In this document: in pieces, positions 8,249-17,325 of the stretch
Position numbering within the stretch: the stretch's first letter is position 1
Layout: each line of letters starts with the position of its first letter
Assembly (NCBI RefSeq): GCF_004000905.1
Contig: NZ_BIMD01000030.1
Span: forward strand, 1 to 64,000
DNA: 64,000 bases
Source of the DNA: Paenibacillus humicus NBRC 102415
GTDB lineage: Bacteria; Bacillota; Bacilli; Paenibacillales; Paenibacillaceae
Direction: 5' to 3'
Made by a program: the position numbers and the translations under genes
The notes under the pieces: model-generated
Seen by the model: only the letters and a program-made list of their open reading frames with translations
Database searches by the model: none
What the model was told of the DNA's origin: nothing

Positions 8249-9424
8249 TTATTTCAAATAAGGCAGCGGATTGACCGGCGTTCCGTCCTTGCGCACTTCG
8301 AAGTGGAGATGATTCCCGGTCGAGTTGCCGGTCGAGCCGACTTCGGCAATGAGCTGGCCGCGCTTCACGGTCTCGCCCTTCTCCACCTTGATGCCGCCGT
8401 TGCGGATATGGCCGTATATCGTCCACAAGCCGCCGCCATGATCGATGACGACGCAGTTCCCGTACCCGGTCCACCACTGCGCGACGAGCACGACGCCGGA
8501 TTCGGCCGCGTAGATGTTCGTTCCTTCCGGAGCCGCCATGTCGGCGCCGGCATGGAGCTTGCGCTTGCCGGTGATGGGATGGATCCGATAGCCGAACGGC
8601 GAGCTGATGCGGTAGCTTGCCTTCAGCGGAACGCCAAGCTTGCCGCCGGTGTAATACGTCTTGAGCGCGTTTTTCTTTTTGATCAGCGCAGACTCCTTGG
8701 CCGCCAGGTCCAGCAGAAGCTGCTCCTGCTCCTCGCTGATCTCGCCAAGCTCCTCCAGCTTGTCGTCGTACGCGGCGATCAGCTGCTGCTTCTCCGATTC
8801 CTTGTCCGAGAGCACCTGCTGGTAATCGGCTATCTTCGCGTACAGCCCCTTGACCTCGGTGAGCTGGGATTCCACTTCCTTCTTCTTCTCCTCGACGAGC
8901 TCCTTGTCGTGCCGGCGCTCCTCCAGGATGACCTTGTCCTGGCTCATCATCGTATGAAGCGAGTCGAGGCGGCTGAGGAAATCCGCGAAGCTCGCCGCAT
9001 TGAGCAGAACCTCCAGGTAGCTGACCCTGCCGTTCATGTACGTCATCCGGATCCGGGACTGCAGGCGGTCGTCCTGCTTGCCGATCCGCTTCTCGGCATC
9101 ATCGAGCTCCTGGGCCGTCCGCTGCAGATTTTCGGTCGTGTCGCGAACCTCGTTCTGGACCTGGCTGAGGCGGGTGCCGACGGTGTCGATCTCCGCCATG
9201 ACGGTTTTGAGCGATTCCGCCGTCTGGATCTTCTGCACCTGCACGGTCTTGGCATCCTTCTCGGCCTGGTTGCGGTTATGGGAAGCGGCCTGCATCTGGT
9301 CGCGGACCTGCTTGATTTGCTTGTTGATCTTGTCCACCTGCGAGGCCGCCTCTCCCCCCGCCGGAAAGACGGTCAGGGCCAGGACAGCCGCAAGACAGGC
9401 GAGAATAACCCTGTTCTTCTTCAT
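8249..9424 (-). CDS. EnvC-like murein hydrolase activator / M23 (LytM) endopeptidase
   Basis: A 391-residue secreted protein: signal peptide 1-27, a long coiled coil from about 28 to 250, then a LytM domain. Its zinc-site residues are intact: H291 and D295 in HAGAD, H339 in YGH, and H372/H374 in NHLHF. The domain could therefore be an active D,D-endopeptidase, unlike Escherichia coli EnvC, whose site is degenerate. It lies four genes deep with ftsE and ftsX, so FtsEX probably controls it across the membrane. In Bacillus the FtsEX-regulated hydrolase is CwlO, encoded elsewhere. The second ATG (9424) is preferred because GGAGG is better spaced from it than from the ATG at 9436. Confidence 0.88.
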   Translation of the reverse strand: MKKNRVILACLAAVLALTVFPAGGEAASQVDKINKQIKQVRDQMQAASHNRNQAEKDAKTVQVQKIQTAESLKTVMAEIDTVGTRLSQVQNEVRDTTENLQRTAQELDDAEKRIGKQDDRLQSRIRMTYMNGRVSYLEVLLNAASFADFLSRLDSLHTMMSQDKVILEERRHDKELVEEKKKEVESQLTEVKGLYAKIADYQQVLSDKESEKQQLIAAYDDKLEELGEISEEQEQLLLDLAAKESALIKKKNALKTYYTGGKLGVPLKASYRISSPFGYRIHPITGKRKLHAGADMAAPEGTNIYAAESGVVLVAQWWTGYGNCVVIDHGGGLWTIYGHIRNGGIKVEKGETVKRGQLIAEVGSTGNSTGNHLHFEVRKDGTPVNPLPYLK

Positions 9425-9440
9425 CTGCGCTTGCATCCTC

Positions 9441-10358
9441 CTACACTTTCAAATAACGGCGTACCGATAATACGCTGCCCCATACGCCAAGCAGCGTGCC
9501 GATGCCGATCGTAAGCAGCGCGATGATCGGAGCGGCCTCCTGAATCGTGACGAGCCTGATGCTCATGAGGCCCAGCTCGAACTCGGACTGCTGGAACAGC
9601 TCCCGGTAGCCGAGCAGGATGACGGCGGCCGTCAAGGCAGAGGAGAAAAATCCGATAAGCGCGCCCTCAACGAAAAAGGGCCAGCGGATAAACGCATTGG
9701 TCGCCCCTACCAGCTTCATGATTCCGATCTCCCGCTGGCGGTTGATGATCGTCGTCTTGATCGTCGTGGCAATGAGGAACATGGCTGTGACAGCCAGTCC
9801 AGCGACGAGGATCAGGCCGATGTTGCGCACGGCGTTGGTCACCTTGAACAGCGTCTCCACCTGTCCCTGGCCGTACTTGACCCGCAGGAACGGGGAAGGA
9901 TCCTGCCCCGCGCCGAGCGCTTCGATCTGGCCGGCTGCGGATGCGATCGTCTGCGGATCGTACACTTCGATGACAAAGGAAGCGGGAAGCGGATTGTCCT
10001 CGCCTTGATAGTCCTGCAGCAGCTGCTTTCCGTCGCTGCCCATCATCCGGCTCATTTCCTCCAGATTCTGCTGCTTGGTCCGAAACTCGACGCTCTTGAC
10101 CTCGGGGATATTGCGGATCCTGGTCTCCAGCGAATCGATCTGCTGCTGCGCCGTGTCCAGCTGCAGGAAGGCGCGGATCTCCACCGTGCTCTCCAGCTGG
10201 TCGGCCAGCTTGTTGACGTTGAGCGCGAGCAGGACGAAGACGCTGAGGATGAACAGGGAAATGAAGATCGAGCTGATGGAGGCGAAGCTCATCCAGCCGT
10301 TGCGGAAGATGTTCCGCACGCCTTCGCGCATGTGGCGCAGGAGGGTTCTAGCCTTCAT
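9441..10358 (-). CDS. ftsX: FtsX, permease-like subunit of FtsEX
   Basis: A 305-residue membrane protein with a first helix near 20-48, an extracytoplasmic domain of about 120 residues and three closely spaced C-terminal helices (ILVAGLAVTAMFLIATTI, then GFFSSALTAAVILLG, then a last pair). That is the FtsX layout. It transmits FtsE ATP hydrolysis to an extracellular peptidoglycan hydrolase. The start overlaps the ftsE stop by 11 bases, indicating translational coupling, and the M23 gene follows after 16 bases. Confidence 0.93.
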   Translation of the reverse strand: MKARTLLRHMREGVRNIFRNGWMSFASISSIFISLFILSVFVLLALNVNKLADQLESTVEIRAFLQLDTAQQQIDSLETRIRNIPEVKSVEFRTKQQNLEEMSRMMGSDGKQLLQDYQGEDNPLPASFVIEVYDPQTIASAAGQIEALGAGQDPSPFLRVKYGQGQVETLFKVTNAVRNIGLILVAGLAVTAMFLIATTIKTTIINRQREIGIMKLVGATNAFIRWPFFVEGALIGFFSSALTAAVILLGYRELFQQSEFELGLMSIRLVTIQEAAPIIALLTIGIGTLLGVWGSVLSVRRYLKV

Positions 10359-11034
10359 AGCCGTAATCCCCTCTCAGCTGGTCGCGCGCGATGACGCCGT
10401 TCTCGATGGCGATGACGCGCTTGCGAAGAGAGTTCACGATCTCGCGGTTATGCGTCGCCATCACGATGGTCGTGCCCCTGAAGTTGATTTCCTCCAGCAG
10501 GTTCATGATGCCCCAGCTCGTCTCGGGGTCGAGATTGCCTGTCGGCTCGTCGGCCACGATGACGCTGGGATTGTTGACGATCGCGCGGGCGATCGCCACG
10601 CGCTGCTGCTCGCCGCCGGAGAGCTGAGCCGGCAAATGGCCATGCTTGCCGCCGAGGCCGACAAGCTCCAGAACTTCCATCGTGCGCTTTTTCATCAGCT
10701 TGCGGGGAGCTTCGATGACCTCCATCGCGAACGAAACGTTCTCGTAGGCGGTGAGCTTCGGAAGGAGGCGGTAATCCTGGAAGATGACGCCGATGTTGCG
10801 CCGCACATAAGGAATCTTGCGCGGCTTGAGCTTGCCTATATTGAAGCCGTTCACGAAGAGCTGCCCCTTGGTCGGGTACTCTTCCCGGTAGATCAGCTTC
10901 ATGAACGTGGACTTGCCGGCGCCCGAAGGCCCGACGATGTACACGAAGTCATTGCGGTCGATGACGACCGAGATCCCGCGCAGCGCATGCGCGCCGTTGG
11001 GGTAGGTCTTCCAGATGTCCATCATTTCAATCAC
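10348..11034 (-). CDS. ftsE: FtsE, ATPase subunit of FtsEX
   Basis: A 228-residue ABC ATPase with Walker A GPSGAGKST, signature LSGGEQQRVAIARA, Walker B VIVADEPTGNLD and the switch His in MATHNRE. I start it at a GTG (11034) that follows AGGATGTG, giving VIEMMDIWKTYPNG, the usual FtsE N-terminus and usual length. A GTG at 11046 adds four residues but has poor spacing. First gene of the ftsE-ftsX-M23 operon. Confidence 0.94.
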   Translation of the reverse strand: MIEMMDIWKTYPNGAHALRGISVVIDRNDFVYIVGPSGAGKSTFMKLIYREEYPTKGQLFVNGFNIGKLKPRKIPYVRRNIGVIFQDYRLLPKLTAYENVSFAMEVIEAPRKLMKKRTMEVLELVGLGGKHGHLPAQLSGGEQQRVAIARAIVNNPSVIVADEPTGNLDPETSWGIMNLLEEINFRGTTIVMATHNREIVNSLRKRVIAIENGVIARDQLRGDYGYEG

Positions 11035-11046
11035 GGGTGTTCTCAC

Positions 11047-11351
11047 ATCCTGTCTGTTTTCCGCTTATGAATGTTCGACAGAAAAGGCTTATTTCCTCTC
11101 CTGCAGGAAGGGATTTCCTTAATTTTCACAATTCTCATCTGCATGTCCGGTCCGCAGTACCGGATTCGACAACCATCCCTTTGCCGCCTTGTCGAACAAG
11201 GGAGAGAAACTCCCTCTCTTTACATCGGTAAAAGAGCAACGATTTGTAGATAAATGTCGAGAAAACCTTATATGTCCCGCCAAAAAAACAACAAAAGGCA
11301 CGGCGCGCCGATCGGCGTTCCGTGCCCCGCAATTCCGCTGCTGCCTCGCAG
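11047..11351 (-). other. Gap upstream of ftsE
   Basis: Non-coding. It carries the terminator of the DUF4179 gene at 11282-11327, a weak stem (GGGAGAG...CTCCCTCTC) near 11210 and presumably the ftsE promoter, which I cannot place with confidence. Confidence 0.5.
11282..11327 (-). terminator. Terminator of the ECF sigma/DUF4179 operon
   Basis: Minus-strand stem GGCACGG...CCGTGCC with an inner CGCCGATCGGCG palindrome, followed by a long T-rich run (TTTTGTTGTTTTTTT). Confidence 0.85.
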
Positions 11352-12722
11352 TCAATCCTGATCCCAAACCCCGGACAATGAGATCGGGATCCGGTATGGT
11401 CGCTCGATATAATTCGGATAGCTGCCGATCGTGAACGTGAGCGGCTGCTTGTAGGCGCCCGCCTTGTACTTGAACGCCAGAGTCTGGTTCGTCTCGTCGG
11501 AATTCGCGCTTACCGAGGATCCCAGCTGCTTGTCTTCATGCCGGCTTCCGCTCCCGTCCACGAACGTTCCGTCCAGCAGATTGTAGCTCATGTTGTCGTC
11601 CTTGCGGCCCGTATCCAGATGGAACCGCAGCTGCAGCTCCCCGCCGCTCTCCGTCGATCCCAGCAAAGTCACCTTGTCGTCCGGAGCCTTGAGCAGCAAG
11701 CCCTTCTCCGTGTCGATGACGATCTCATTCTTGCCCTTATCCAGAGCCCGGAGCCAGGTTCCCGTCAAATACAGAGCCTGCGGCTTGCGGAAGTAGCTGC
11801 TCTGGAAGGTGAAAATGGTCCGGTCGGGATCGTTCGTCCCGGAGCTCATGGAGGGAACGGACCATTCCTTGCCGGCATCGTCCACCAGCTTCATGTCGCC
11901 TCCGCCGAAAATCTTCATCGTATTGCTCTTCGCAAAACGCGCTTCGATTTTGATCGTAAGGGGAGAGATGACGGCCCGCTCGAAGATGATCTTCTGTCCG
12001 GCGGCTTCCAGCGTATAGTCCATCGGGACGGAGCGGGAATGACCCCCGAACTTCGCGGTGTCTACCGCGAACGCCACCTTGTACTTCTGGCCGCGGAGCG
12101 TGAGCACGACGCCCAGCTTATCCGGCAGCGGCTCCTCCTTGCTGAACAGAATGGAGATGTTCTCCATATTCTCGGAACCGTCCGCTTGGCCCGTGACGTT
12201 CCCGGATGAGCCGTAGCCGACCTGCAGTTGCCGGTCCGTCCCGTCCGTCAGGCTCAAATCATGCAGCTCGACCTGTTCATCGGAGCGCAGGCCCTTGATG
12301 CTGTACAGCAGGTTCATCCGGAACTCGTCCGCGACGATGCCCTCCACGGTGAATTTGAGCCCGCCATGCTCATCCGACAGCCCTACCTTCTGCATGTAGT
12401 CGTTATCCACCGCGTCCAGAATGGATTGGTCGTTGGCATACTGTTGGCGGATCGCGTCCACCAGCGGGGCCATTCCCGGAATCTGCCTCACGGCAGACGC
12501 GAATGCCGGGGATACGCGGATCGTCACGAGACAGACGAGGAGCAGGAGGCAGGCGGCCGAAGCGGCATAAATTCTCCGGCGGACCGTCCTTCGCCTTCCC
12601 CGCTTCCTTTCCTTGCCGGCTGCAAGTCCCGCCCTAATCGCTGCGTCCGCCCGTCCTGCGAGAACAGGATCCATCCCCCTATCTTCGGCCAGAACGGAAA
12701 AGTCCGGCTGCTCATCCTTCAT
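11352..12722 (-). CDS. DUF4179-type membrane protein, probable anti-sigma partner
   Basis: A 456-residue protein with a basic cytosolic N-terminus of about 45 residues, one membrane helix near 50-68 (AASAACLLLLVCLVTI) and a large extracytoplasmic portion matching DUF4179/DUF5643-style proteins. Its first codons overlap the end of the ECF sigma gene by 11 bases. In Paenibacillus and Bacillus such pairs are sigma factor and regulator, so this protein probably holds the sigma factor inactive until an envelope signal arrives. No HxxxCxxC zinc anti-sigma motif is visible. The role is inferred from context and topology. Confidence 0.78.
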   Translation of the reverse strand: MKDEQPDFSVLAEDRGMDPVLAGRADAAIRAGLAAGKERKRGRRRTVRRRIYAASAACLLLLVCLVTIRVSPAFASAVRQIPGMAPLVDAIRQQYANDQSILDAVDNDYMQKVGLSDEHGGLKFTVEGIVADEFRMNLLYSIKGLRSDEQVELHDLSLTDGTDRQLQVGYGSSGNVTGQADGSENMENISILFSKEEPLPDKLGVVLTLRGQKYKVAFAVDTAKFGGHSRSVPMDYTLEAAGQKIIFERAVISPLTIKIEARFAKSNTMKIFGGGDMKLVDDAGKEWSVPSMSSGTNDPDRTIFTFQSSYFRKPQALYLTGTWLRALDKGKNEIVIDTEKGLLLKAPDDKVTLLGSTESGGELQLRFHLDTGRKDDNMSYNLLDGTFVDGSGSRHEDKQLGSSVSANSDETNQTLAFKYKAGAYKQPLTFTIGSYPNYIERPYRIPISLSGVWDQD

Positions 12723-13293
12723 CCCGCGCCTCCCCCTCTCTCATCCATGCTCTCAGTTTCGCCAGCGCCCTGTTCAGCCAGGTCTTCACCGTGCCCTCCG
12801 GCTTCCCCAGCAGCCTGGCGATTTCCGTCAGCGTCATATCGTCGTAGTATTTGAGAATGACGACCTGCCTGAGCTTCGGCTCCAGCTCGGCGATGGCCTC
12901 CTCCATCCGCAGCCTGTCCTCGATTCCAGGCATTCCGAATTCCGCAGCGGGAGCCTCGGGCAGCCATTCGGCCGGTCTCTGCCTGCGGCGCCGCTTCTGC
13001 TCGTCGATGCAGACGTTCATCAGAATCCGGATGAGCCAGGTTTGGAAATAAGCCGGTTCCTTGAGCTTGCCCAGCTTCATGTACGCCCGCAAGGTCGTCT
13101 CCTGAATGGCTTCCAGCGCCGCTTCCTCGCTGCGCAGATAGGCCAGGGCGATCCGCAGCAGCCGATCCCGCGAATTGCCCATCAGCTGCAGGAAGGCGCC
13201 TTCGTCGCCCGCGCGGGCTTGGGCGGCCAACGCCGCGGCGCTGTCCTTTGCTTTTGCTTCCGATAAAACCGGTGTCGTCGTTATGTCGTCCAA
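12712..13293 (-). CDS. ECF-type RNA polymerase sigma factor
   Basis: A 193-residue sigma-70 family protein with only regions 2 and 4. Region 2 spans about 28-100 (RDRLLRIALAYLRSEEAALE, then FQTWLIRILMN). Region 4 spans about 130-185, with a helix-turn-helix TLTEIARLLGKPEGTVKTWL. It should direct RNA polymerase to envelope-stress promoters. It starts at TTG with AGGGAGG upstream and overlaps the DUF4179 gene, so the two are made together. A candidate self-regulated promoter lies just upstream. Confidence 0.92.
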   Translation of the reverse strand: MDDITTTPVLSEAKAKDSAAALAAQARAGDEGAFLQLMGNSRDRLLRIALAYLRSEEAALEAIQETTLRAYMKLGKLKEPAYFQTWLIRILMNVCIDEQKRRRRQRPAEWLPEAPAAEFGMPGIEDRLRMEEAIAELEPKLRQVVILKYYDDMTLTEIARLLGKPEGTVKTWLNRALAKLRAWMREGEARDEG

Positions 13294-13316
13294 GCCCTTC
13301 CCTCCCTATCTCCGCA

Positions 13317-13347
13317 TTAGACTTCGAGCGCCGTCAAACGGTTTTGA
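13317..13347 (-). promoter_or_regulatory. Candidate autoregulated ECF promoter
   Basis: On the minus strand TCAAAACC is followed after 17 bases by GTCTAA, 24 bases before the sigma factor start. AACC-N16/17-GTC is the common ECF promoter shape, so the sigma factor may drive its own operon. Confidence 0.5.
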
Positions 13348-13756
13348 CCGCAGCAAAAAAAAGCCGGCTTCGGGCTGGCTTGCCGTGGCGGCCTGCAGCA
13401 TTCCCCTGAGACAGCGGCTTGCCGCGCTTTCTTCTCCGCGTCTCCTTCCACTGACGCGCTCCCTCATACGGACAGCATGTCAGCGGAGGAGGATAGAGCC
13501 TGTGCGGAGCCATATCCGTGAATTTCCTCGAAAATAAGGTCCGCAGGCCGAGGATGAGGCTGCCATTGAGCCTTATTTTCCAGCAATGCGCAAGCGAACG
13601 CAAATAGGGCCCGTTCGGAGCCCTATTGCTCTTCTATCAAACCAGGTGCGCTAAAAAAAAGAAGCTTCCCCTGGCCATGCTCATGACCTAAGGGACAGCC
13701 TCTTGAATTCTCTTCCGAGCCGTCCAGCCGGCAGAGGTCGGACGCTTGCCCGGCAA
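13348..13756. other. Gap between the ECF gene and the Rieske-flavoprotein gene
   Basis: Non-coding. Two inverted repeats are visible: GAAAATAAGG/CCTTATTTTC (about 13532-13572) and AATAGGGC/GCCCTATT (about 13602-13627). A terminator at 13649-13697 belongs to the flavoprotein gene. The first two stems lack T runs and their role is unknown. Confidence 0.5.
13649..13697 (-). terminator. Terminator of the Rieske-flavoprotein gene
   Basis: Minus strand: CCCTTAGG-CATG...CATG-CC-AGGGG stem, then AAGCTTC and eight T residues. Confidence 0.6.
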
Positions 13757-15319
13757 TCAGCCCTGCTCGACCTCCAGCTGCTTCAGCGGCTGCGTCGCCG
13801 GTCCCTCCAGCACGGTGCCGTCATAGCCGAAGCGCGAGCCATGGCACGGGCAATCCCACGAGCGGTCCCCGGAATTCCACCTGCACTCGCAGCCCATATG
13901 CGTACAGGTCGTATCCACGACATGCAGCGCTCCTTGCGAGTCGCGATAGGCGCCGGCGCGCTTGCCCTTGACCTTGACGACGGCGCCCTCGTCCGGCTCC
14001 AGCGAATCCGGCGTCCGGGACGGAGCGTCCAGCTTGCCGGAGATAAGCTCCCCGGCGACGTTGGCGTTCTGGGCCACGAACGTCTTGAGCGACGGATCGG
14101 CCTTGAAGCGCGAAGGCTTGAACAGCTCCAGATGCTTGCTCTGGCCGTTCGCGACGAGATCGTTCACGATCAGCGCGGCGAGCGTGCCGGTCGTCATTCC
14201 CCATTTGTTGTAGCCGGTGGCGATGAGCAGGTTGGGATGCTTGCCCGTGATCGGCCCGATGTAGGGCACTTCGTCGAGGGTGACGAGATCCTGCGCGGAC
14301 CATCGGTAAGGAATGCTCTTGGCTCCGAGCAGAGAATCACCGAACTGCTCCAGCGCCTCGAAATGCTGGATCATCGGAATGCCCTGGCCCGTCTTGTGGT
14401 TGTCTCCGCCGACGAGCACGACCCGCTTGTCTCCCAGCTGCGCCGAGCGCAGAGAGCGGACGGTGCTGCCCGCGCTGATGTACATGCCGCCCGGGAAAGG
14501 CTTCTCCGGCTCGACCGCGACGATGTAGGAGCGCATTGCATGCAGCCGGGAGAAGAAAAAGCCGCCGCCGTCCGTGAAAGGGAAATGCGAGGCCGAGACC
14601 GCCCAGCTGCAGGAAATGGTGCCGCCCGCTTCCGTCTCCACCTGCAGGCGCCCGTTGTCGTCCTCCTTCACCTTTCCGCTCGCGGTCGTATTTTCGTACA
14701 CCTTGAGCCCATGGCGCTGCGCTTCGGCCAGCAGCTTCTTCAGGTATTGCAGCGGATGGAACTGCGCCTGGCCCGGCAGCTTGATCGCGCCTTTCTCCGA
14801 CAGTCCGTCCAGCGGAAGCTTGTCCGTCCATTCGCCCGGTATGCCAATGGTCTGATAGGCTTTCCACTCCGTATGCAGCTGCTTCAAATCCGCATCGTTA
14901 TCGGCATATATATAGGCGTCCTGAGTTTCAAGACCGCAGTCGATGCCGAGCTCCGCCACGATTTGCGTCATCCATTTCAACGCCTCGTCGTTGGCATCGT
15001 AATACTGCTTGGCCTGCTCCTTGCCGAAATGCTGCAGCAGCTTGTCGTAGATCATGCCGTGCTGGGCGGTTATTTTGGCGGTCGTATGTCCGGTCGTCCC
15101 ATCCAGAAGCCGGCCCGCCTCCGCAAGCACGACCTTGAGCCCCTGCTTGCTGAGCAGGTAAGCCGCCGTTATCCCCGTGATGCCGCCTCCGATGACGGCA
15201 ACATCGGCTTCCACGGTGCCGCGCAGAGATTCGAATTGCGGCAGCTCCTCCGTTGCCCTCCACATCGATTCCGGGTAGCGGGGAAGCTTGCTGGATGAAG
15301 AAGGATTGCTGTTGTCCAT
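13757..15319 (-). CDS. FAD-dependent oxidoreductase with C-terminal Rieske [2Fe-2S] domain
   Basis: A 520-residue fusion. The N-terminal DAO-type flavin domain has GGGITG in the dinucleotide-binding fold, a GTTGHTTAK stretch and YNKWGMTTG near the FAD-closing end. The last 90 residues are a Rieske domain with both cluster motifs, CTHMGC and CPCHGS, ending in PLKQLEVE. Proteins of this layout occur in many Bacillota. The substrate is unknown, but an amine or amino-acid oxidation coupled to the iron-sulfur cluster is plausible. The ATG at 15319 follows GGGAGGTCAATC; 15 codons of open frame upstream are rejected. It is divergent from the AraC-type regulator 100 bases away. Confidence 0.9.
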   Translation of the reverse strand: MDNSNPSSSSKLPRYPESMWRATEELPQFESLRGTVEADVAVIGGGITGITAAYLLSKQGLKVVLAEAGRLLDGTTGHTTAKITAQHGMIYDKLLQHFGKEQAKQYYDANDEALKWMTQIVAELGIDCGLETQDAYIYADNDADLKQLHTEWKAYQTIGIPGEWTDKLPLDGLSEKGAIKLPGQAQFHPLQYLKKLLAEAQRHGLKVYENTTASGKVKEDDNGRLQVETEAGGTISCSWAVSASHFPFTDGGGFFFSRLHAMRSYIVAVEPEKPFPGGMYISAGSTVRSLRSAQLGDKRVVLVGGDNHKTGQGIPMIQHFEALEQFGDSLLGAKSIPYRWSAQDLVTLDEVPYIGPITGKHPNLLIATGYNKWGMTTGTLAALIVNDLVANGQSKHLELFKPSRFKADPSLKTFVAQNANVAGELISGKLDAPSRTPDSLEPDEGAVVKVKGKRAGAYRDSQGALHVVDTTCTHMGCECRWNSGDRSWDCPCHGSRFGYDGTVLEGPATQPLKQLEVEQG

Positions 15320-15388
15320 GATTGACCTCCCATAGGCTGGATTTCCTATTTCTTTTATTCCCACAACCCGACGGAATCAAAACCCGGC

Positions 15389-15394
15389 GTATAA
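15389..15394 (+). promoter_or_regulatory. -10 element ahead of the AraC-type gene
   Basis: TATAAT about 26 bases before the start codon, in the short divergent gap. The -35 element is not obvious, which would fit an activator-dependent promoter. Confidence 0.35.
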
Positions 15395-15419
15395 TAAGGA
15401 ATAGAAAGAAGGTGCCGGA

Positions 15420-16220
15420 ATGGGGATTTCCTTTTACCGAGAATCGGCCTTGCCCTTTCTGGAGGCCAAAGCCTGCTCGTCGTACGATTTCGGCTGCCGG
15501 AAGCATTTCCACGAGGAGCTGTCCGTCGGAATCGTGCGCAAAAGCTCCACCGCCGCCTGGTATGACGGCCGAACGGCCAAGCTGGAAGAAGGTGCCCTGA
15601 TTTCCTTTCCGCCGCTGCTTCCCCATGCGTGCAGCCCGGAGGGCGGGAGCGGCTGGTCCTACGACATGCTGTTCATCTCCCCGGAATGGACGGACTCCTG
15701 GCTGGAAAACCCTCTGCCCCTGCGCCGGCCGCTGCTGGCGGATGGACAGGCGGCCGCAGCGTGCAGTTTATGGGTTTCCGCCGCCATGTCCGCCATGAGC
15801 GGAGGCGGCACGCCGCTGGAGATCGAGACTCCCGTCATTGGCCTGGTGAAGGCGCTGGACCGGCTTGCCGGCGCGCAAGAGGCGCCGCTGCTCCGCCGCG
15901 GCGCGGAGAAAGCCGCCCTGCGCCGAGCGAAGGACTTCATCCATGAGCATTTCCGGGAGAAGGTGACGCTGGACATGCTGGAGCGAGCGGCCGGCCTCAG
16001 CCGCTACCATTTGATCCGCTTGTTCAAGCTCGAATGCGGCCTGCCGCCTGCCGCCTACCAGAACATGCTGCGGCTCAACCTCGCCAAAAGCGAGCTGGCC
16101 CTCGGGGAAAAGCCGCTCGCGGAAATCGCCCTGGAGGCCGGCTATTACGACCAGAGCCACTTCAGCCGGTCGTTCCGGGCCCATGTCGGCGTTTCCCCGT
16201 CACGCTATGCTTCCTCTTGA
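15420..16220 (+). CDS. AraC-family transcriptional regulator
   Basis: A 266-residue regulator. Residues 1-100 form a cupin-like sensor domain (KHFHEELSVG, SFPPLLPHACSP). The last 100 residues carry the two AraC helix-turn-helices, with VTLDMLERAAGLSRYHLIRL and PLAEIALEAGYYDQSHFSR followed by GVSPSRY. It lies divergent to the Rieske-flavoprotein gene and just upstream of a proline dehydrogenase, so either may be its target. The effector is unknown. AGAAGGTG precedes the ATG. Confidence 0.9.
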   Translation: MGISFYRESALPFLEAKACSSYDFGCRKHFHEELSVGIVRKSSTAAWYDGRTAKLEEGALISFPPLLPHACSPEGGSGWSYDMLFISPEWTDSWLENPLPLRRPLLADGQAAAACSLWVSAAMSAMSGGGTPLEIETPVIGLVKALDRLAGAQEAPLLRRGAEKAALRRAKDFIHEHFREKVTLDMLERAAGLSRYHLIRLFKLECGLPPAAYQNMLRLNLAKSELALGEKPLAEIALEAGYYDQSHFSRSFRAHVGVSPSRYASS

Positions 16221-16310
16221 GCAGCCAGCGGGCAGCAAGATCGTACAAGACGCCTCCGCCTGTTCGCCTTATCGTAGGGGAATATCCCTGCAGCAGGAGG
16301 AGACCGCCTC

Positions 16311-17273
16311 ATGTCCATTTCAACAGCCGAACAAGATTTTGCCGCCGCCCTGAAGTCCATCGCAAGAAACCCTGACATCAAGTCCCGCTTGCTTCAATCG
16401 CCCGAGCTGCACCGCATCCTCAGCCGGGCTGCCCGCCGGTTCACGGCCGGTGACAGGCGCGAGCCCGCCGTCGGGACCGCTGCCGCCCTGGCCGGGCGCG
16501 GGTATGCCGTTTCCCTGGAACATATCGGCGAGAATACTGGCTCGGAGCCGGAATGCGAGCTGGCGGTGCAGGAATTCTCCAGGCTGATCGATGCTTGCGT
16601 GAAGCAAGGCCTGAACAGCCGGATCTCGCTCGATCTGTCCCACATCGGCCTGTCCCTGGACCGCGGGCTTGCGCTGCGCAATCTGACCGCTCTCGCAGAG
16701 AAAGCCTCAGCCGCCGGGCTCCAGCTGTTCGTCAGCATGGAGGAAGCCGCCAAAACCTCCTCGATTCTGGACGTCTATCGGGAAGCCGCCGAGCGTTCCG
16801 CGAATCTCGGCATCACTCTCCAGGCGCAGCTGCCGCGCTCGCTCGGCGACCTCACGCTGCTGAAGGACGCGCCCGGCGCCGTGAGAATTGTCAAGGGAGC
16901 CTACCAGGAGCCGGAAGGCGTCTCGATTCCCCGCTCCGGCCAGCTGGACGCCCGCTATCTGGAGCTGGTCGGCCTGGCTCTGGAGCAGGGCAAGCAGACA
17001 TCCATCGCCACGCATGACCGGAATTTGATCCGGGAAGCGGACGCTCGCGGGTATGTCCGGCATCCGCTGGCCGAGCTCGAGATGCTGTACGGAATCGTCC
17101 CGGAGTCGGCGCGGGACTGGAAGGAATCCGGCGTCTCGACCCGAATCTATGTCACCTATGGGGAGGAATGGTACTTGTACCTGTGCCACCGGATCGCCGA
17201 GCATCCTCCCAACCTGTATGACGCCGTCACCGACATGATCCGGGGCGGGAGCAGCGTATTGGAAGCTTACTGA
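16311..17273 (+). CDS. Proline dehydrogenase family protein
   Basis: A 320-residue FAD-dependent enzyme that would oxidise L-proline to pyrroline-5-carboxylate at the inner face of the membrane. Visible family features are SLDLSHIGLS, the barrel strands ending in VRIVKGAYQEP, SIATHD, and the C-terminal TRIYVTYGEEWYLYLCHRI, which matches the conserved Y-G-W-Y...R region. The usual second Arg of the RR pair is replaced by H-R, so substrate binding could differ. No P5C dehydrogenase lies nearby. GGAGGAG precedes the ATG. Confidence 0.85.
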   Translation: MSISTAEQDFAAALKSIARNPDIKSRLLQSPELHRILSRAARRFTAGDRREPAVGTAAALAGRGYAVSLEHIGENTGSEPECELAVQEFSRLIDACVKQGLNSRISLDLSHIGLSLDRGLALRNLTALAEKASAAGLQLFVSMEEAAKTSSILDVYREAAERSANLGITLQAQLPRSLGDLTLLKDAPGAVRIVKGAYQEPEGVSIPRSGQLDARYLELVGLALEQGKQTSIATHDRNLIREADARGYVRHPLAELEMLYGIVPESARDWKESGVSTRIYVTYGEEWYLYLCHRIAEHPPNLYDAVTDMIRGGSSVLEAY

Positions 17274-17276
17274 AAG

Positions 17277-17313
17277 CGAAAACAACCGGCGGGCATCCCG
17301 CCGGTTGTTTTCG
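17277..17313 (+). terminator. Terminator of the proline dehydrogenase gene
   Basis: Perfect 17-bp stem CGAAAACAACCGGCGGG/CCCGCCGGTTGTTTTCG with a three-base loop. It works in both orientations. Confidence 0.9.
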
Positions 17314-17325
17314 TTCGGCTCTATG

